This document shows, piece after piece, positions 43,087 to 54,856 of a stretch of DNA of 64,000 bases. Source of the DNA: Saposhnikovia divaricata (Eukaryota; Streptophyta; Magnoliopsida; Apiales; Apiaceae); contig CM071599.1 of assembly GCA_036435485.1 (NCBI GenBank), positions 9,574,803 to 9,638,802 of the forward strand, in the 5' to 3' direction. Position numbers and translations under genes: made by a program. The notes under the pieces were generated by a model. That model worked only from the letters and a program-made list of their open reading frames with translations. It was not told the DNA's origin and ran no database searches. The stretch's first letter is position 1; the number at the start of each line of letters is the position of its first letter.

Positions 43087-44620
43087 TATTATTGGCTTTA
43101 TTTACTGCGAAATAAATAAAGTATAATAAATGTCCTTAGAACCTTGATACAAATTATATAGTTGCAAGTATGTGACTTGAACATGAGATTATATAATGAT
43201 TGTATCATATTCTTAAATGTCCCTAGCCGAGTATTATTATTACTTAGGACAATAATAATACACTGAGGCTAGTATGATAATTGACTGATGACCACATCTC
43301 ATTGGTCATAAGTATGAAGATACTAAAAGCAATGCATAGGTAACTGTACGAGTACAGGGTACTGGACAGACCCACAGTGAGATACATCATGGTAAATAAT
43401 AAATGTGTCATATGTATTCTCACAGTGATAATGGTGTAATGATCCTTAGACCTGAAGTCGTTATAATTCTACATGAGAATTAATATATTTTGAATTCGTC
43501 AAAAGTTATCTTTAGCCGGATAATGATAAAGGTGAATATCGGATATATTATGAATCATGTGAGAAATATGAACGATCTAGATGGGATTTAAATCTCCTGA
43601 TAAAGGAGTGATATTATCGGCCTCTTGTTTGAGTGAGACTATGAAATGCATGGCCATGCTCAAATGTTGATTTGATTAAATAGTCTACTCATCGATCAAG
43701 AAAATGAAGATTAAATTATGAAGAGGATGACACATTACATGCCTCGAGTTTAATCTATAATATCATGATTTAAAGGGATTATATTACATGGAACATTAGT
43801 CATAAAAGGTTGATTGAATCGTTGATTTAATTATTGTTTTATTGGGTAGCAATAATGTGTTACTAGACGCCGCTTATTGTTTACAATTTTATTAGAGAAT
43901 AAAATTGTTGCCAATTAAATAATAACCTACAGGGTCACACACAAAGAATGTTTAAAAGGGATATTAATTTATTTCATGAATTTAAATTAATAATAATTTA
44001 AATTATGATTTTTTAAATTAATAATAAATAATAATTCGAATTTTATGAAATTAATTAAGTGAGACTTGATTAGTTAAAGATAAAATTTGAAGATGTATTT
44101 TCTTGACTTATTTGATTAATTAAGTATGACTTAATTAATTTATTTAAATAAATAAGATTTGTTTAAATAAAAATGGCCTAATTGTTTAAGGCTCCATTTT
44201 ACTTTATTTCTCTTTATAAGCCAAGAGTTGGCAAGTCATTTGGAAGGCAACACAACTGAAATCTCAGTACATAAACACAAGGGAGAAATCAAGCACAAGT
44301 CAAGAACACATCCGTTTTATTTATTTTGGCTAGTACCAAATTCCGTGGCGAAATCGTTCGACGAATCAAGCAAGCATTCAAGTGTGGATACCGGTGGAGG
44401 AGTTGTAAGTTTAGCTCTCAAGATCAACACTTTAGCTCTCAAGATCAACAAGCTAGGATCTCCATTTGACATCCATTGGAAAGCTTTAACAAGGTACAAT
44501 CTTGTTCTTGAGAATTTTTATACCATGATTATCATTTTATACATGGATCCGGGCTTTGGAATTCGTTTTTAATTGTTATTTACGTCATTTCCCTTGCGTT
44601 ATTATGCCCGAATTCCAACA
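42969..44620 (+). repeat. 5' LTR of the copia element
   Basis: TGTTCGTATTGG start and TTCCAACA end. Contains a (TA)n microsatellite (about 43037-43082) and a TATAA-like motif near 44214. The 3' LTR has a shorter (TA)n and TGTTAG at the start. Confidence 0.92.
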
Positions 44621-44621
44621 A

Positions 44622-44633
44622 TGGTATCAGAGC
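44622..44633 (+). other. Primer-binding site of the copia element
   Basis: TGGTATCAGAGC one base after the 5' LTR, complementary to initiator Met-tRNA. Confidence 0.92.
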
Positions 44634-44920
44634 TACATGTATAAATGGATGATTTGGTATTGTGTTCTTGAAAATGAATCATACATGAATTTTATGAATT
44701 TTGCCATGCTTCATTTTAACATACAAAAGATTTTCTATAAATGTTATGATTGTTTGTATGATGTTATAAATTGTTATAACATGATTTGGATGATGTACTA
44801 TATGTTAGATATGTTAAATACATCATTGGCATAATTTTAGAATTGATCAAAACTGAAAATTAAATTTTCTGCAAGTTTTCTGGACATTCTGCAGGTTTCT
44901 GGATAAACTGAATGTACAGG

Positions 44921-45030
44921 TGTTGCGCATTCTGGTAATGCGCAACAGCAGTTTACAATTGGGTTGCGCATGTCGGACATGCGCATCACCCGTAGACAGC
45001 AGGTGTTGCGCCTGTACGACATGCGCATCA
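44921..45030 (+). other. Three GC-rich hairpins in the copia leader
   Basis: Hairpin 1 (44921-44947) has a perfect 10-bp stem TGTTGCGCAT / ATGCGCAACA with a 7-base loop. Hairpin 2 (44965-44985) is TGCGCATGTC-G-GACATGCGCA, a 21-base palindrome flanked by GGGT and CACCC. Hairpin 3 (about 45004-45029) is a less perfect copy with the same TTGCGC / GCGCATC core. They stand out in a leader that is otherwise very AT-rich. Possible role: RNA dimerisation or packaging signal (inference). Confidence 0.7.
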
Positions 45031-46317
45031 GGATGTTGTCAGATTTAGCTAGTGCGCTTGTATTTCTTTTTAAAAACTTTTATTTCTTTTTATACTTTAA
45101 CATTTTCTTTTGCTTTTTGCTTTAAGATTATGTTAGTGGCCACTTATTGGTATTAATCATCACACTCCTAATGCTTGTCATGATTAAAGTTTTAATAATT
45201 GAATTTTTAAATCATGGATTTGAAAATTATTATTAATTCAAAATTTTATTAATTAATTTAATTTCGAATTTTAATAATATATTTAAATTATGAATTTTGA
45301 ATATTATTATTAAATTCGAATTTTGATTAATTAATTTCAATTTAATTTTTTTTATTTGGATTAAAATTTTAATTATTTTAATTATATTAATTCGAATTTA
45401 ATTAATTAAATTTGATTTATTTAATTCCTTTTAAATAATTAGGTATTTAAATTAAGGAGTTAAATATTAATCGATATGATCATGATTAATGTGATGTCTA
45501 TAATTGTTATATGAGCATGGTGCATTGGTTATGGCCCCTAAGACCGTAGAATAAATGTTTCAATTTTATTTATGGTCTGTAATAATTAAATACGGCTTGC
45601 ATGTCGTTATTCTTGTAATTATTATTATTTCTCGAATGCAACTCGAGTTCTTTTGTAATTTGTTTCAAAAGGAAGCTGAAGGCAATCAATGGAGGCTTGG
45701 GAAGCAAAGAAGAATTTTGTAATAATTAGTTATTACAACCATAGATTGACCTTGATCTTTTCATTAGCTCGAAAAGATCGCATAGGATCGGGCCATAACC
45801 ATCGCGCGTTTAATTTTGCGTAACTGCACTTTACATATGATGCATGGATATATTAGATATATGTATGGATGCATGGATGTATGGAAATTTTAGAATGTAT
45901 GTATTAGATACGACACATATGTCATGTTTAAACAAGATAAAATCTGTAACGATTTAAGATTTAAACAAACGATCAAGATCGTTAAATTTTGAAAAATCCC
46001 TTAAGAAATATTAAGTTAAACAGATGCTTTCCAACAAATAACACTCATTAAATCCTAGATCATTGAGGAGTGGATTTGCCAAAGCAAGGGCTTCTCTTTT
46101 ATCGTGGTGAGATGTGATTAAGTAAACAAGCTTACTTGAAATGTTATTGTTGGGTCCAACTTAAATAAGTCGTCATAATAGGATTATGAACTTATAAGCA
46201 TAGAGTTTAGTGAAATCTATTAGATAGATCGGGGCAATATGTTGTTCACTAAGCTATCCAAGAGTTATATACGATATAATTGACATAACGGTCTACCTAA
46301 ATAATCATATTTAAGAG
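45031..46317 (+). other. Copia leader, left part
   Basis: Untranslated, AT-rich (45180-45440 nearly all A/T). It ends with AAGAG (46313-46317), one TSD copy of the inserted gypsy element. Continues at 57147. Confidence 0.7.
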
Positions 46318-46835
46318 TGTTGTGGAATAAAAACTAGGTTGAAAATATTGCGGCTAGGATTTATATATTTAATGTTAAGGTTCGTGAGCTTCGTGCTTTA
46401 ATGGCTGCTTCTGCGTTCGAGACTTAAACGGTCCTCACAGAATGCCTACGTATCTCTGTAAATTAGAGAATCAAGCCAATAAAAACGTAGTTCTGAGGTG
46501 AGGGGTCAGGCCCTTTATATAGGCTGAGAAGCCTTAGAATTATGGTAGGATTTGGAGACTTGGTGGGCAAGTCTTTGAGGAATGTTCTAGATCTATTCCT
46601 TGTAGGAACCAGTTTCCATATTGAATTGGATGCCTTATTGGATAAGTTTGAAAGGGATATTATCCTTATCTAACTCTTATTTGCTGAGCTGTTTTATTAC
46701 CCTTAATATTAATTACGAAATTAATATTATATTTAGGGTTTTGGGCCCAGCTGGTGGGCCCCACGTTTGGACTATTCTCGGCCTAGTTAATGCCACATTA
46801 AATATGTCTTTAGGGCTTATTTTCAGCCCATATCA
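46318..46835 (-). repeat. 3' LTR of the gypsy element
   Basis: 518 bp, TGTTGTGG...CATATCA on the plus strand. Differs from the 5' LTR by T/C near 46376 and C/T near 46450. Confidence 0.93.
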
Positions 46836-46852
46836 TTTGCCCCCCAACTTCT
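46836..46852 (-). other. Polypurine tract of the gypsy element
   Basis: Element-sense AAGTTGGGGGGCAAA immediately before the 3' LTR. Confidence 0.75.
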
Positions 46853-47169
46853 TAGGAAAACTGATCAGGTTCTCGTAGAAGTTATATTTGCCTTAATCGA
46901 GACTTGGGGTCGTTTTTATCCCTTACCTGGGACTTCTTAATTTTCCTACCCTTATATGGGAGTTTTGGTTTATACTAGTGTTTCACGAGTATCGTCTTGC
47001 TTGTAAAGTGTGGAGCGACCTACACATTTACGACGATTTGCCTTATTCGAGGCTTTAATTTGTGCTCGCTTTTAGCAATTTCGGCACTTTCGTAGAGTTT
47101 TTATGCATTATTAGCATATATTATTGCTCAACTTGTCAAGAAAATATTTCTATAATTTTCCTCGTATTT

Positions 47170-47330
47170 TTCTGTACCTTTCCTAATATTTTAGGAATTT
47201 TTATGTACCAACAGGTATTTTTTGTAATTTTTCCTAATAATTTAGGAATTTTTATGTACCAACAGGTATTTTTTGTAATTTTTCCTAATAATTTAGGAAT
47301 TTTTATGTACCAACAGGTATTTTTTGGGAA
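47170..47330. repeat. Three tandem 51-bp repeats
   Basis: ATGTACCAACAGGTATTTTT recurs at 47203, 47254 and 47305. Inside the gypsy 3' region, non-coding. Confidence 0.88.
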
Positions 47331-47399
47331 TTTATTTTTTAATTTCCCAACATTATTTTAAAATTTTTTAAAGGATTAACTTTTTAAAAAAAGTCATCT

Positions 47400-48195
47400 T
47401 GGCAAGAAATGCCTCCTGGGCGTGGGTACCCCCGCCAAGGAGACACCCTCCTTAGGCACGCCTAGGGGGTTTGGTCTCCTGGGCGTGGGTAATTTTTGTC
47501 CCTGGAAATGCTTCCTGGGCGTGGGTACCCCCGCCAAGGAGACACCCTCCTTAGGCACGCCTAGGGGGTTTGGTCTCCTGGGCGTGGGTGACCTTTGTCC
47601 CTGGAAATGCTTCCTGGGCGTGGGTACCCCCGCCAAGGAGACACCCTCCTTAGGCACGCCTAGGGGGTTTGGTCTCCTGGGCGTGGGTGACCTTTATCCT
47701 TGAAATGCTTTCTGGGCGTGGGTGCCCCCGCCAAGGAGACACTTCCCTTAGGCACGCCTAGGGAGTTTGGTCTCCTGGGCGTGGGTATACCCTTCTTTAG
47801 AGAAAATCGAGCTAGGCGTGGGTACCCCCGCCAAGGAGACACCTTCCTTAGGCACGCCTAGGAGGTTTGGTCTCCTGGGCGTGGGTATACCCTTCTTTAG
47901 AGAAAATCGAGCTAGGCGTGGGTACCCCCGCCAAGGAGACACCTTCCTTAGGCACGCCTAGGAGGTTTGGTCTCCTGGGCGTGGGTATAGCCTTCTTTAG
48001 AGAAAATCGAGCTAGGCGTGGGTACCCCCGCCAAGGAGACACCTTCCTTAGGCACGCCTAGGAGGTTTGGTCTCCTGGGCGTGGGTATAGCCTTCTTTAG
48101 AGAAAATCGAGCTAGGCGTGGGTACCCCCGCCAAGGAGACACCTTCCCTAGGCACGCCTAGGAGGTTTGGTCTCCTGGGCGTGGGTATAGCCTTT
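47400..48195. repeat. GC-rich ~100-bp minisatellite (8 units)
   Basis: GGTACCCCCGCCAAGGAGAC-like motif recurs at 47425, 47524, 47623, 47721, 47821, 47921, 48021 and 48121. The first units are 98-99 bp and the last ones exactly 100 bp, with a variant linker. Units contain inverted GCGTGGGTAC / GTACCC and AGGCACGCCTAGG motifs. It is open in several frames on both strands only because the period and composition allow it. Confidence 0.95.
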
Positions 48196-48378
48196 TAATT
48201 GGGCTTCCTGCCTTTAAATTCTAACGGGATTTTATCCTATTTTCTAAAAATGTCGTAGAACATTCTAGAATTATTTCAAAATTTGAATTTCATGGGCTTC
48301 CCGCCTATTCAAAGGCCCAGTCACCTGTTGGCAGCCCATTTACTGGATATAACCGGTTGAATGACCAACCATGAACTC

Positions 48379-48385
48379 TATAAAA
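48379..48385 (+). promoter_or_regulatory. TATA box of the antisense gypsy gene
   Basis: CTATAAAAG on the plus strand, about 235 bases before the Met at 48615 and followed by a C/T-rich leader. This suggests transcription independent of the LTR. Confidence 0.6.
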
Positions 48386-48614
48386 GAGTAGTGTGCATCC
48401 CTCATTTCTCATTTCACTATTCAGCAAAAATTATCATTCCCTTATCACAAATATTTTTCAAAAAAGCTCTGCTAGGGTTCTGTCGTGAGGCGATTTCCGG
48501 CGTCTTTACTCCGCCCTATTTTCCAGTTTCTGTTTGAAGATCGTTGAATCTTCATCTTCTTCAACCTCCTTTTTCAACTTTTCTGGGTTTCAAGCTTTCA
48601 AGGGAAGCATATCA

Positions 48615-50451
48615 ATGGAGGATTCTAGCTCTTCAGGCCAGTCACAACTCGCTAACACTTCCACCACCGCTCCACGGCTTTCAAGGGGTAAGAACCCTAA
48701 AACATCTCTTGTCCATGCCAGTGTTTTTTCCCTTAGAGATCTTTTAAATGAGTTTGGTCAAGCTTTTCCAAACATGCTTCATTTAGATGCTTATGAATAT
48801 AAATCGAAATATAAACAACATAGGGTAGACATTCTAGCCCAACTTTTTCATATTAATGGGCCTTATAGGGCCGTTGCTCCGGCCTCAAACAAAAGGGCTT
48901 GTCACCCAAAGCCTGGGGCCATTAGGATTTATAAAGAAACTTTTTATGCTGGTTTTCGCCTACCTCCTCCTCCTTTCGTTTACCGTCTTTTGGCCGAAGC
49001 CCGGGTTTGTCCAACCCAACTTATGCCAAATGCATGGCGTTTTATCTATTGTTTCTTGGTCCAATGTAAGAAACATGGGCTTGAGCCCAGTATCTCTGTT
49101 TTTCGATATCTATTCAAATTTGTCAATTCTTCTGATAATTCGGGCTGGGTCAAAATCCAACACCGTTCCTTGGCCCGTTCTTGTTTTGTTTCGGATTCCG
49201 CTCCTGATTCCCTTCCTAATTGGAAAAGGGAATGGTTTTATATCTTTTTGGATGGGGATGACTGGGACAATTATTTTCGGCCCAACTTCTGCAGAGCCGT
49301 TGATGGGCCTGTTAGGAGTTTAAAATTGGGCGTGGAAGAAGAGGCCGCCATAAATTTGTTAACATCGGATAATTTGCATCAATGTGCAAATTTGATTTCT
49401 GAAGATTCGTTGCAGGCCCATGGGCTAAGCGATTTGGGCCCTGAGGGTAATTCTCACCTCTTGCTTTGTTAATATTTCATGCTATATATAATTATCTAAC
49501 TTTCTTGTAATCATTTTGCAGCCAAAACTGCCCTGGGAGCAATTTTTAAACAGAGGGAGACTGCTGCCACTGCTAGGGTGGTAACAGAGAACCCTAGGGC
49601 CAAAAGGGCCAGGACAGATGAGGCCTCTGCCGCGGTGGAGCGTGTTCCTGCTTTTCTTCAGGAAAAGCCAGTTCCTATTGAGGAAGACCTCACTCCCTTT
49701 ACAGTGGGATGGGGTTTATGCAATAGGGACACGGCTGTAGGTGACTCCAGGGCTGCAGCTGAGTGGTCCAGGAGCGTGGTTACTCCACGGGACAGGGTCC
49801 ACATTGTGGAGTCCTCTGATGACTTACAGATTGAGCTTCTCGGGGCTCAAGCTGTTGCTTCGGTAATTTCTTATTCAACTTCTTTAATTTAATTGCATTT
49901 ACTTTTCCCTTATTTACTTGTTTCCTTTGCAGATGAACGCCTACCTTCAGGCCGCTGTTCATAACCTGAAGGAGGTGCGTGCTGAAAAGACCATTGCTGA
50001 GAGGGATAGAGACAGATACTTTGATGCCTCCGAGGCAAACTTTGCTCGTTTTAGGGAGGTGGAGAAGGAGCTGGCTGCTGAGAAGGAGAAGAACAGGAAG
50101 CTTCAGCTGGAGGTGCAGCAGAACAGGGAACACATCATTGCTGATTACAAGGCTTCTAAGGACTTTCAAGATGTCCTGAATGCCGAGTATGATGCAAACT
50201 TTCCTGGCACCTTCAAGGAGTGTTGGGAGGGGATCATCGAGGAGCTGAGTGGGAAGATCGAGGGGGTATCCTTGGAGAAGTTCCCGGTACCTGCTATCCC
50301 TGGATTGACAGATACCTTGGAGATCGCTATAGAGACAGCAGTGGATGGGGACTCTCAGCCCACTCAGGATCCACCTTCTTCTCCTGGGGTAGAGACAGCA
50401 GATCCTTCTTCCACTCAGGGAGATGTAGTTATTGAGGACTTAGATGAGTAG
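48615..50451 (+). CDS. Antisense additional ORF (aORF) of the Tat gypsy element, 3 exons, 563 aa
   Basis: Exons 48615-49446, 49522-49862 and 49933-50451 join in frame (1692 nt) with GT-AG introns of 75 and 70 nt (donors GAGG|GTAATT and TTCG|GTAATT; acceptors TTTGCAG). Met 48615 (MEDSSSSGQSQL) was preferred over 48534. Residues about 35-250 match the 'putative gypsy type transposon' domain (YKETFYAGFRLPPPPFVYRLL, ... NAWRFIYCFLVQC, ... FLDGDDWDNYFRPNF). A basic nuclear-signal-like PRAKRARTDE follows, then a long coiled coil (LKEVRAEKTIAERDRDRYFD ...) and a Pro/Ser/Thr tail. It runs opposite to gag-pol. Function unknown; Tat elements are known to carry such frames. No lesion is seen. Confidence 0.8.
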
Positions 50452-50860
50452 ATGGCCCTGCGTGGCTTATTTCTGTTTATCTTTATTTATTCTGAACTTT
50501 TGCCCTTCGGGGCTTATGACTTAACTTTATTTATGCAGTAGTTCCTTTTGTTTCCATGTTCTTATTTTTTTTGCTTACTGTTCGTTAAACTTTAGAATTT
50601 CTCAAGTACTTGGCCTCCTGGCTGGTACTAAACTCACAAGTTAGTTCAACGTTTGCCTTTCGTGTTTATTTTAACAAAGAGAAGTAACTCATAAAGAAAA
50701 CAATATAAATTCCATTATGCTGTCAATGGATATCAATAGAATGGGTTCAACCCTTACATAAATACTCTATCTTCTACTGGGAGCAACATGCTCTAAAATG
50801 GTTTCATTCGAACCTTATTCCTAATAAATAGATAAAAGTCCAAGCCTTTGTCAAAAGAAC

Positions 50861-53800
50861 TTAGATATAATAAACTTTGAGGTTCACAGCATGCCAAGTT
50901 CGGGGCACCTCAACCCCATCCAAGGTTTCTAACTTGTAGGATCCTTGCCCTAACACCTTTCTGACTAGATATGGTCCTTCCCAGTTTTGTGCTAACTTTC
51001 CTTTCTGGCCAACTCCTGAGGCTTCAATCTTCCTTAAAACCATGTCACCTTGTCGAAAGAATCTTTCTTTAACTCTCTGGTTGTAGTGAAAAGATGCTCT
51101 CTTCTGATATTCAGCATTCTTCGCATTAGCTCCATCTCTAACCTCATCAATTAAGTCAAGGGCGAGTCTCATTCCTTCGTCATTAGTTTCTGGCTCATAT
51201 GCCTCAACTCGAGGTGATGCTTGCATGATCTCTAAAGGCACAACTGCCTCGGCTCCATAAGCCAGCAAAAATGGGGTTGCTCCAGTCGTTACCTTACAAG
51301 TGGTACGATATGCCCAAAGTATGGGCAACAACTCATCTACCCAAGTATTCCTAGAGCGTTCGACCCTCTTTTTCAGTCCATCAAGGATAATTCGATTAGC
51401 TACCTCCGCTTGCCCATTGGCCTGAGGGTGTGCCACCGAGGTAAAACGGAGCTCAATTGCATTCTCTTCACAATACTTCTTAAACTCCTCATTGTTGAAT
51501 TGTGTCCCATTGTCTGTCACAAGGATTCGTGGGATTCCGTATCTGCAGATGATGTTCTCCCAAAGGAACTGGGAAACTTGCTTGGTGGTTATCTTGGCCA
51601 GGGGTTTAGCCTCAATCCACTTAGTGAAATAATCAATTGCTACTATTAGGAATTTCCTCTGTGCTGAAGCCATGGGAAAGGGTCCAAGTATATCCATCCC
51701 CCACATTGCAAATGGAATGGGAGAGTTAATCGAGGTCAACACCTCAGGCGGTTGCCTCACAATTGGGGCATGCTTCTGGCATCTCTCACATCTCTTGACA
51801 TAGTTTTGTGCATCAGCCAACATCTCCGGCCAATAAAACCCTAAACGAATTATCTTGTGAGCTAGGGCTCTGCCCCCCAAGTGTTGCCCACAGATTCCTT
51901 CATGAACTTCCTCCAATGCTTCCCTTGCCTCTATAGGCCTTAGACACTTCAAGTACGGGATTACAAACGACCTTTTGTACAGAATACCCTCAATCAAAGT
52001 ATATCTCAACGCTCTTACTGAGAGTTTTCGTGCCTCCATGGCATTGTCTGGGAGCCAACCGGTCTCCAGGTGTGCCTTAATAGGATCTATCCAAGAGCCT
52101 CCTATATCAATTGGTGCCACTAACTTTGCATTAACGGTCGGGGCCTTCAAGACCTGAAAGTAGACACTCCCGGCATAATTTTCTATTTCAGAAGAAGCAA
52201 ACTTAGATAGGGCATCGGCCTTAATGTTTTCCTCTCTTGGAATGTGCTCAACATAGCACTCCTCAAACTGGGACATAACAGCCTTTACTACTCTCAAGTA
52301 TTTTGCCATAGTCTCATCTTTAGCCTCGAATTCACCATTTACTTGTGCTACCACAAGCCTTGAATCTCCACAAACTTTGAGATTCTTGACCCTCATGATT
52401 CTGGCCAAGCCCAAACCAGCTATCAATGCCTCATACTCTGCCTCGTTGTTGGTAGTAGGGAAATCCAATTTTAAAGCGTACTCAACTGTGAACCCATCGG
52501 GGCTTTGCAAAACCAAACCTGCACCACTAGATTTTGTTTTTGATGCTCCATCAAAATAGAGCACCCAATATTCCTTCAGATCGGGTGTGAGTTTCTCTTC
52601 TTTTTCCTCTTGCCCAGGGGTAGTCATTATCTCTTGCCCCCCGACTTCTTGGTTGTTAATAGTACATTCAACCACGAAGTCAGCTAATGCCTGAGCTTTG
52701 ATAGCTGTCCGAGGCTTGTATGTGATGTCAAACTCTCCTAATTCAATCGCCCATTTGATTAGCCTTCCACTGGCCTTAGGGCTATGCAATATGTTCCTCA
52801 ATTGCTGGTTTGTCAGAACTTGAATCTTATGTGCCTGAAAGTAAGGCCGCAGCTTTCTTGAGGCAGTTACTAATGCCAAAGCAAACTTTTCTATGGGTGA
52901 GTAATTCAACTCAGCCCCATGCAACACTTTGCTCACATAGTAGATAGGTTTCTGGACCTTCTCCTCTTCCCGAATAAGGACGGCACTCAGGGCTTGTTCG
53001 GATACCGCCAGGTATAAACTAAGAATCTCCCCAGGACTTGGTTTAGTCAACAACGGGGCTTCAACCATGTACTTCTTCAGTTGCTCAAAGGCCTCTTGGC
53101 TTTCAGGTGTCCACTCAAAATTTTTCACCTTTTTTAACGCTTGGAAGAAAGGCAAGCATTTGTCTCCAGACTTGGAGATGAATCTTCCTAAGGCTGCAAC
53201 TCGACCTGTCAACCTCTGCACATCTCTTATAGAGCGTGGTGGCTCCATGTCTAAAATCGCCTTGATCTTGTCAGGATTGGCCTCAATGCCTCTTTTCGAA
53301 ACCATCAGCCCTAAAAACTTCCCCGATCCAACGCCAAAAGCACACTTGGCGGGATTTAACATCATCTTGTGGTGCCTCAGCACTTCAAATGCCTCTCCGA
53401 GGTGCTTGATATGATCAGCCTTAAGTAGGCTCTTGACTAACATGTCATCAACATATACCTCCATGGTTCTTCCAATCAGATGGGCGAATATCTTATTCAC
53501 CAATCGTTGGTAAGTAGCTCCTGCATTCTTTAGACCAAAAGCCATGACAAGATAACAGAAGACACCAAAGTCAGTTATGAAAGATACCTTAGGTATGTCA
53601 TCCTTGTGCATCTTAATCTGATTATAGCCGCTGAATCCATCCATGAAGCTTAACATCTCATGTCCAGCTGTAGCATCTATCAACATATCAATCCTCGGCA
53701 GGGGAAAACAATCTTTTGGGCATGCATCATTCAGGTCAGTGAAGTCTATACACATTCTCCATTTCCCATTTGCTTTCTTGACCATGACTGGGTTCGCTAA

Positions 53801-54790
53801 CCATTCAGGAAACTGGATCTCTTCAATAAAACCAGCTTCCAAGAGCTTATTCACTTCTTGCCTAATGGCCTCTTGCCTCTCCGGAGCAAAGTTTCTCTTC
53901 TTCTGCTTTATTGTCTTCCTTTTGGGGTCAACATTTAACCTATGAGTTATGAGTTGGGGGTCAATCCCTGGCATATCAGCTGCTGTCCAAGCGAACACGT
54001 CGCTATTCTTCTGTAAGAATTCTATTAACTTGCCCTTCAGGGGTTCTTTCAGAGATGCTCCAACATAAGTAACTTTTTCAGGATCATTAGATTCTAGAGG
54101 TACGGGAATCAAATCCTCTGCTGGCTTCCCTCTATGCTCTTCATCATCACGGACATCCATGTCTTCAATCGGAAGGACCTGCCCCCCGACTCCATCGGCC
54201 CTCAGTGCGGCCACATAGCAACTTCTTGCCATCTTCTGATCACCCTTTTGTTCTCCGACACCATTCCGTGTCGGAAACTTAATTTTCATATGATAGGAAG
54301 AGGCCACAGCCTTAAACGCATGAAGTCCAGTCCTTCCAAGGATTGCGTTGTATGTTGATGCTGCCTTGATCACCAAGAAATTCAACATCTGAGTCGACTC
54401 TTTAGGCTCCTGCCCAATAGTCACGGGTAGCTGAATAGTCCCTTCAACGTTGGACTCCACTCCGTTAAACCCGTATATAGGCATGTTTGTAGGGGTCAGT
54501 TGAGAGTCGTTGTAACCCATCTTTACAAATGCATCATGAAATAAAATATCCACAGAAGCCCCATTGTCTATCAAGACTCGTTTTACTTCGGAGTTTCCAA
54601 TCACGGGAGTTATGACCAGCGGGTCGTCATGGGGGAATTTCACCCCTTCCAAGTCTGAATCATCGAAACCAATTACCACCTCGGTTTTAGCACGCTTCGG
54701 GGCTTCTCCCACAATGTGCATTACTTCTCTAGCATAAGCTTTTCGAGAATTCTTAGTCGTGCCAGCTGCTGTCGGGCCTCCCCAGATCAT
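50861..54790 (-). CDS. Pol of the Tat gypsy element (intact)
   Basis: 1309 codons without a stop. Order by approximate residue: aspartic protease (VLIDNGASVDILF, 72); reverse transcriptase (CIDFTDLNDACPKDCFPLPRI, SFMDGFSGYNQI, catalytic YVDDML near 450); RNase H; a second RNase H (YFDGASKTKSSGAG, near 745; NNEAEYEAL); integrase with HHCC finger (HLGGRALAHK ... CERCQKH) and DDE core (WGMDILGPF, VTDNGTQF, QANGQAEVANR). It ends with a GxxL/YKL-type tail. The frame is the same as gag, separated by one UAG (54857-54859). Met 54790 marks the open frame, not a proven start. Confidence 0.92.
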   Translation of the reverse strand: MIWGGPTAAGTTKNSRKAYAREVMHIVGEAPKRAKTEVVIGFDDSDLEGVKFPHDDPLVITPVIGNSEVKRVLIDNGASVDILFHDAFVKMGYNDSQLTPTNMPIYGFNGVESNVEGTIQLPVTIGQEPKESTQMLNFLVIKAASTYNAILGRTGLHAFKAVASSYHMKIKFPTRNGVGEQKGDQKMARSCYVAALRADGVGGQVLPIEDMDVRDDEEHRGKPAEDLIPVPLESNDPEKVTYVGASLKEPLKGKLIEFLQKNSDVFAWTAADMPGIDPQLITHRLNVDPKRKTIKQKKRNFAPERQEAIRQEVNKLLEAGFIEEIQFPEWLANPVMVKKANGKWRMCIDFTDLNDACPKDCFPLPRIDMLIDATAGHEMLSFMDGFSGYNQIKMHKDDIPKVSFITDFGVFCYLVMAFGLKNAGATYQRLVNKIFAHLIGRTMEVYVDDMLVKSLLKADHIKHLGEAFEVLRHHKMMLNPAKCAFGVGSGKFLGLMVSKRGIEANPDKIKAILDMEPPRSIRDVQRLTGRVAALGRFISKSGDKCLPFFQALKKVKNFEWTPESQEAFEQLKKYMVEAPLLTKPSPGEILSLYLAVSEQALSAVLIREEEKVQKPIYYVSKVLHGAELNYSPIEKFALALVTASRKLRPYFQAHKIQVLTNQQLRNILHSPKASGRLIKWAIELGEFDITYKPRTAIKAQALADFVVECTINNQEVGGQEIMTTPGQEEKEEKLTPDLKEYWVLYFDGASKTKSSGAGLVLQSPDGFTVEYALKLDFPTTNNEAEYEALIAGLGLARIMRVKNLKVCGDSRLVVAQVNGEFEAKDETMAKYLRVVKAVMSQFEECYVEHIPREENIKADALSKFASSEIENYAGSVYFQVLKAPTVNAKLVAPIDIGGSWIDPIKAHLETGWLPDNAMEARKLSVRALRYTLIEGILYKRSFVIPYLKCLRPIEAREALEEVHEGICGQHLGGRALAHKIIRLGFYWPEMLADAQNYVKRCERCQKHAPIVRQPPEVLTSINSPIPFAMWGMDILGPFPMASAQRKFLIVAIDYFTKWIEAKPLAKITTKQVSQFLWENIICRYGIPRILVTDNGTQFNNEEFKKYCEENAIELRFTSVAHPQANGQAEVANRIILDGLKKRVERSRNTWVDELLPILWAYRTTCKVTTGATPFLLAYGAEAVVPLEIMQASPRVEAYEPETNDEGMRLALDLIDEVRDGANAKNAEYQKRASFHYNQRVKERFFRQGDMVLRKIEASGVGQKGKLAQNWEGPYLVRKVLGQGSYKLETLDGVEVPRTWHAVNLKVYYI

Positions 54791-54856
54791 ATTGATAACT
54801 GCCCTTCGGGGCCGGGGATTGCGATCATGGTTGTCCCTTCTGTCATTGTCCCTTCT

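Noticed and set aside
44228..44834. 114-aa frame, repeated at 62595-62939
   Set aside because: LTR sequence of the copia element; duplicated because the LTR is duplicated.
47394..48142. Repeated open frames on both strands rich in Gly/Thr/Pro (GTPAKETPSLGTPRG)
   Set aside because: They follow exactly the 98-100-bp minisatellite and exist on both strands at once; no start context or domain.
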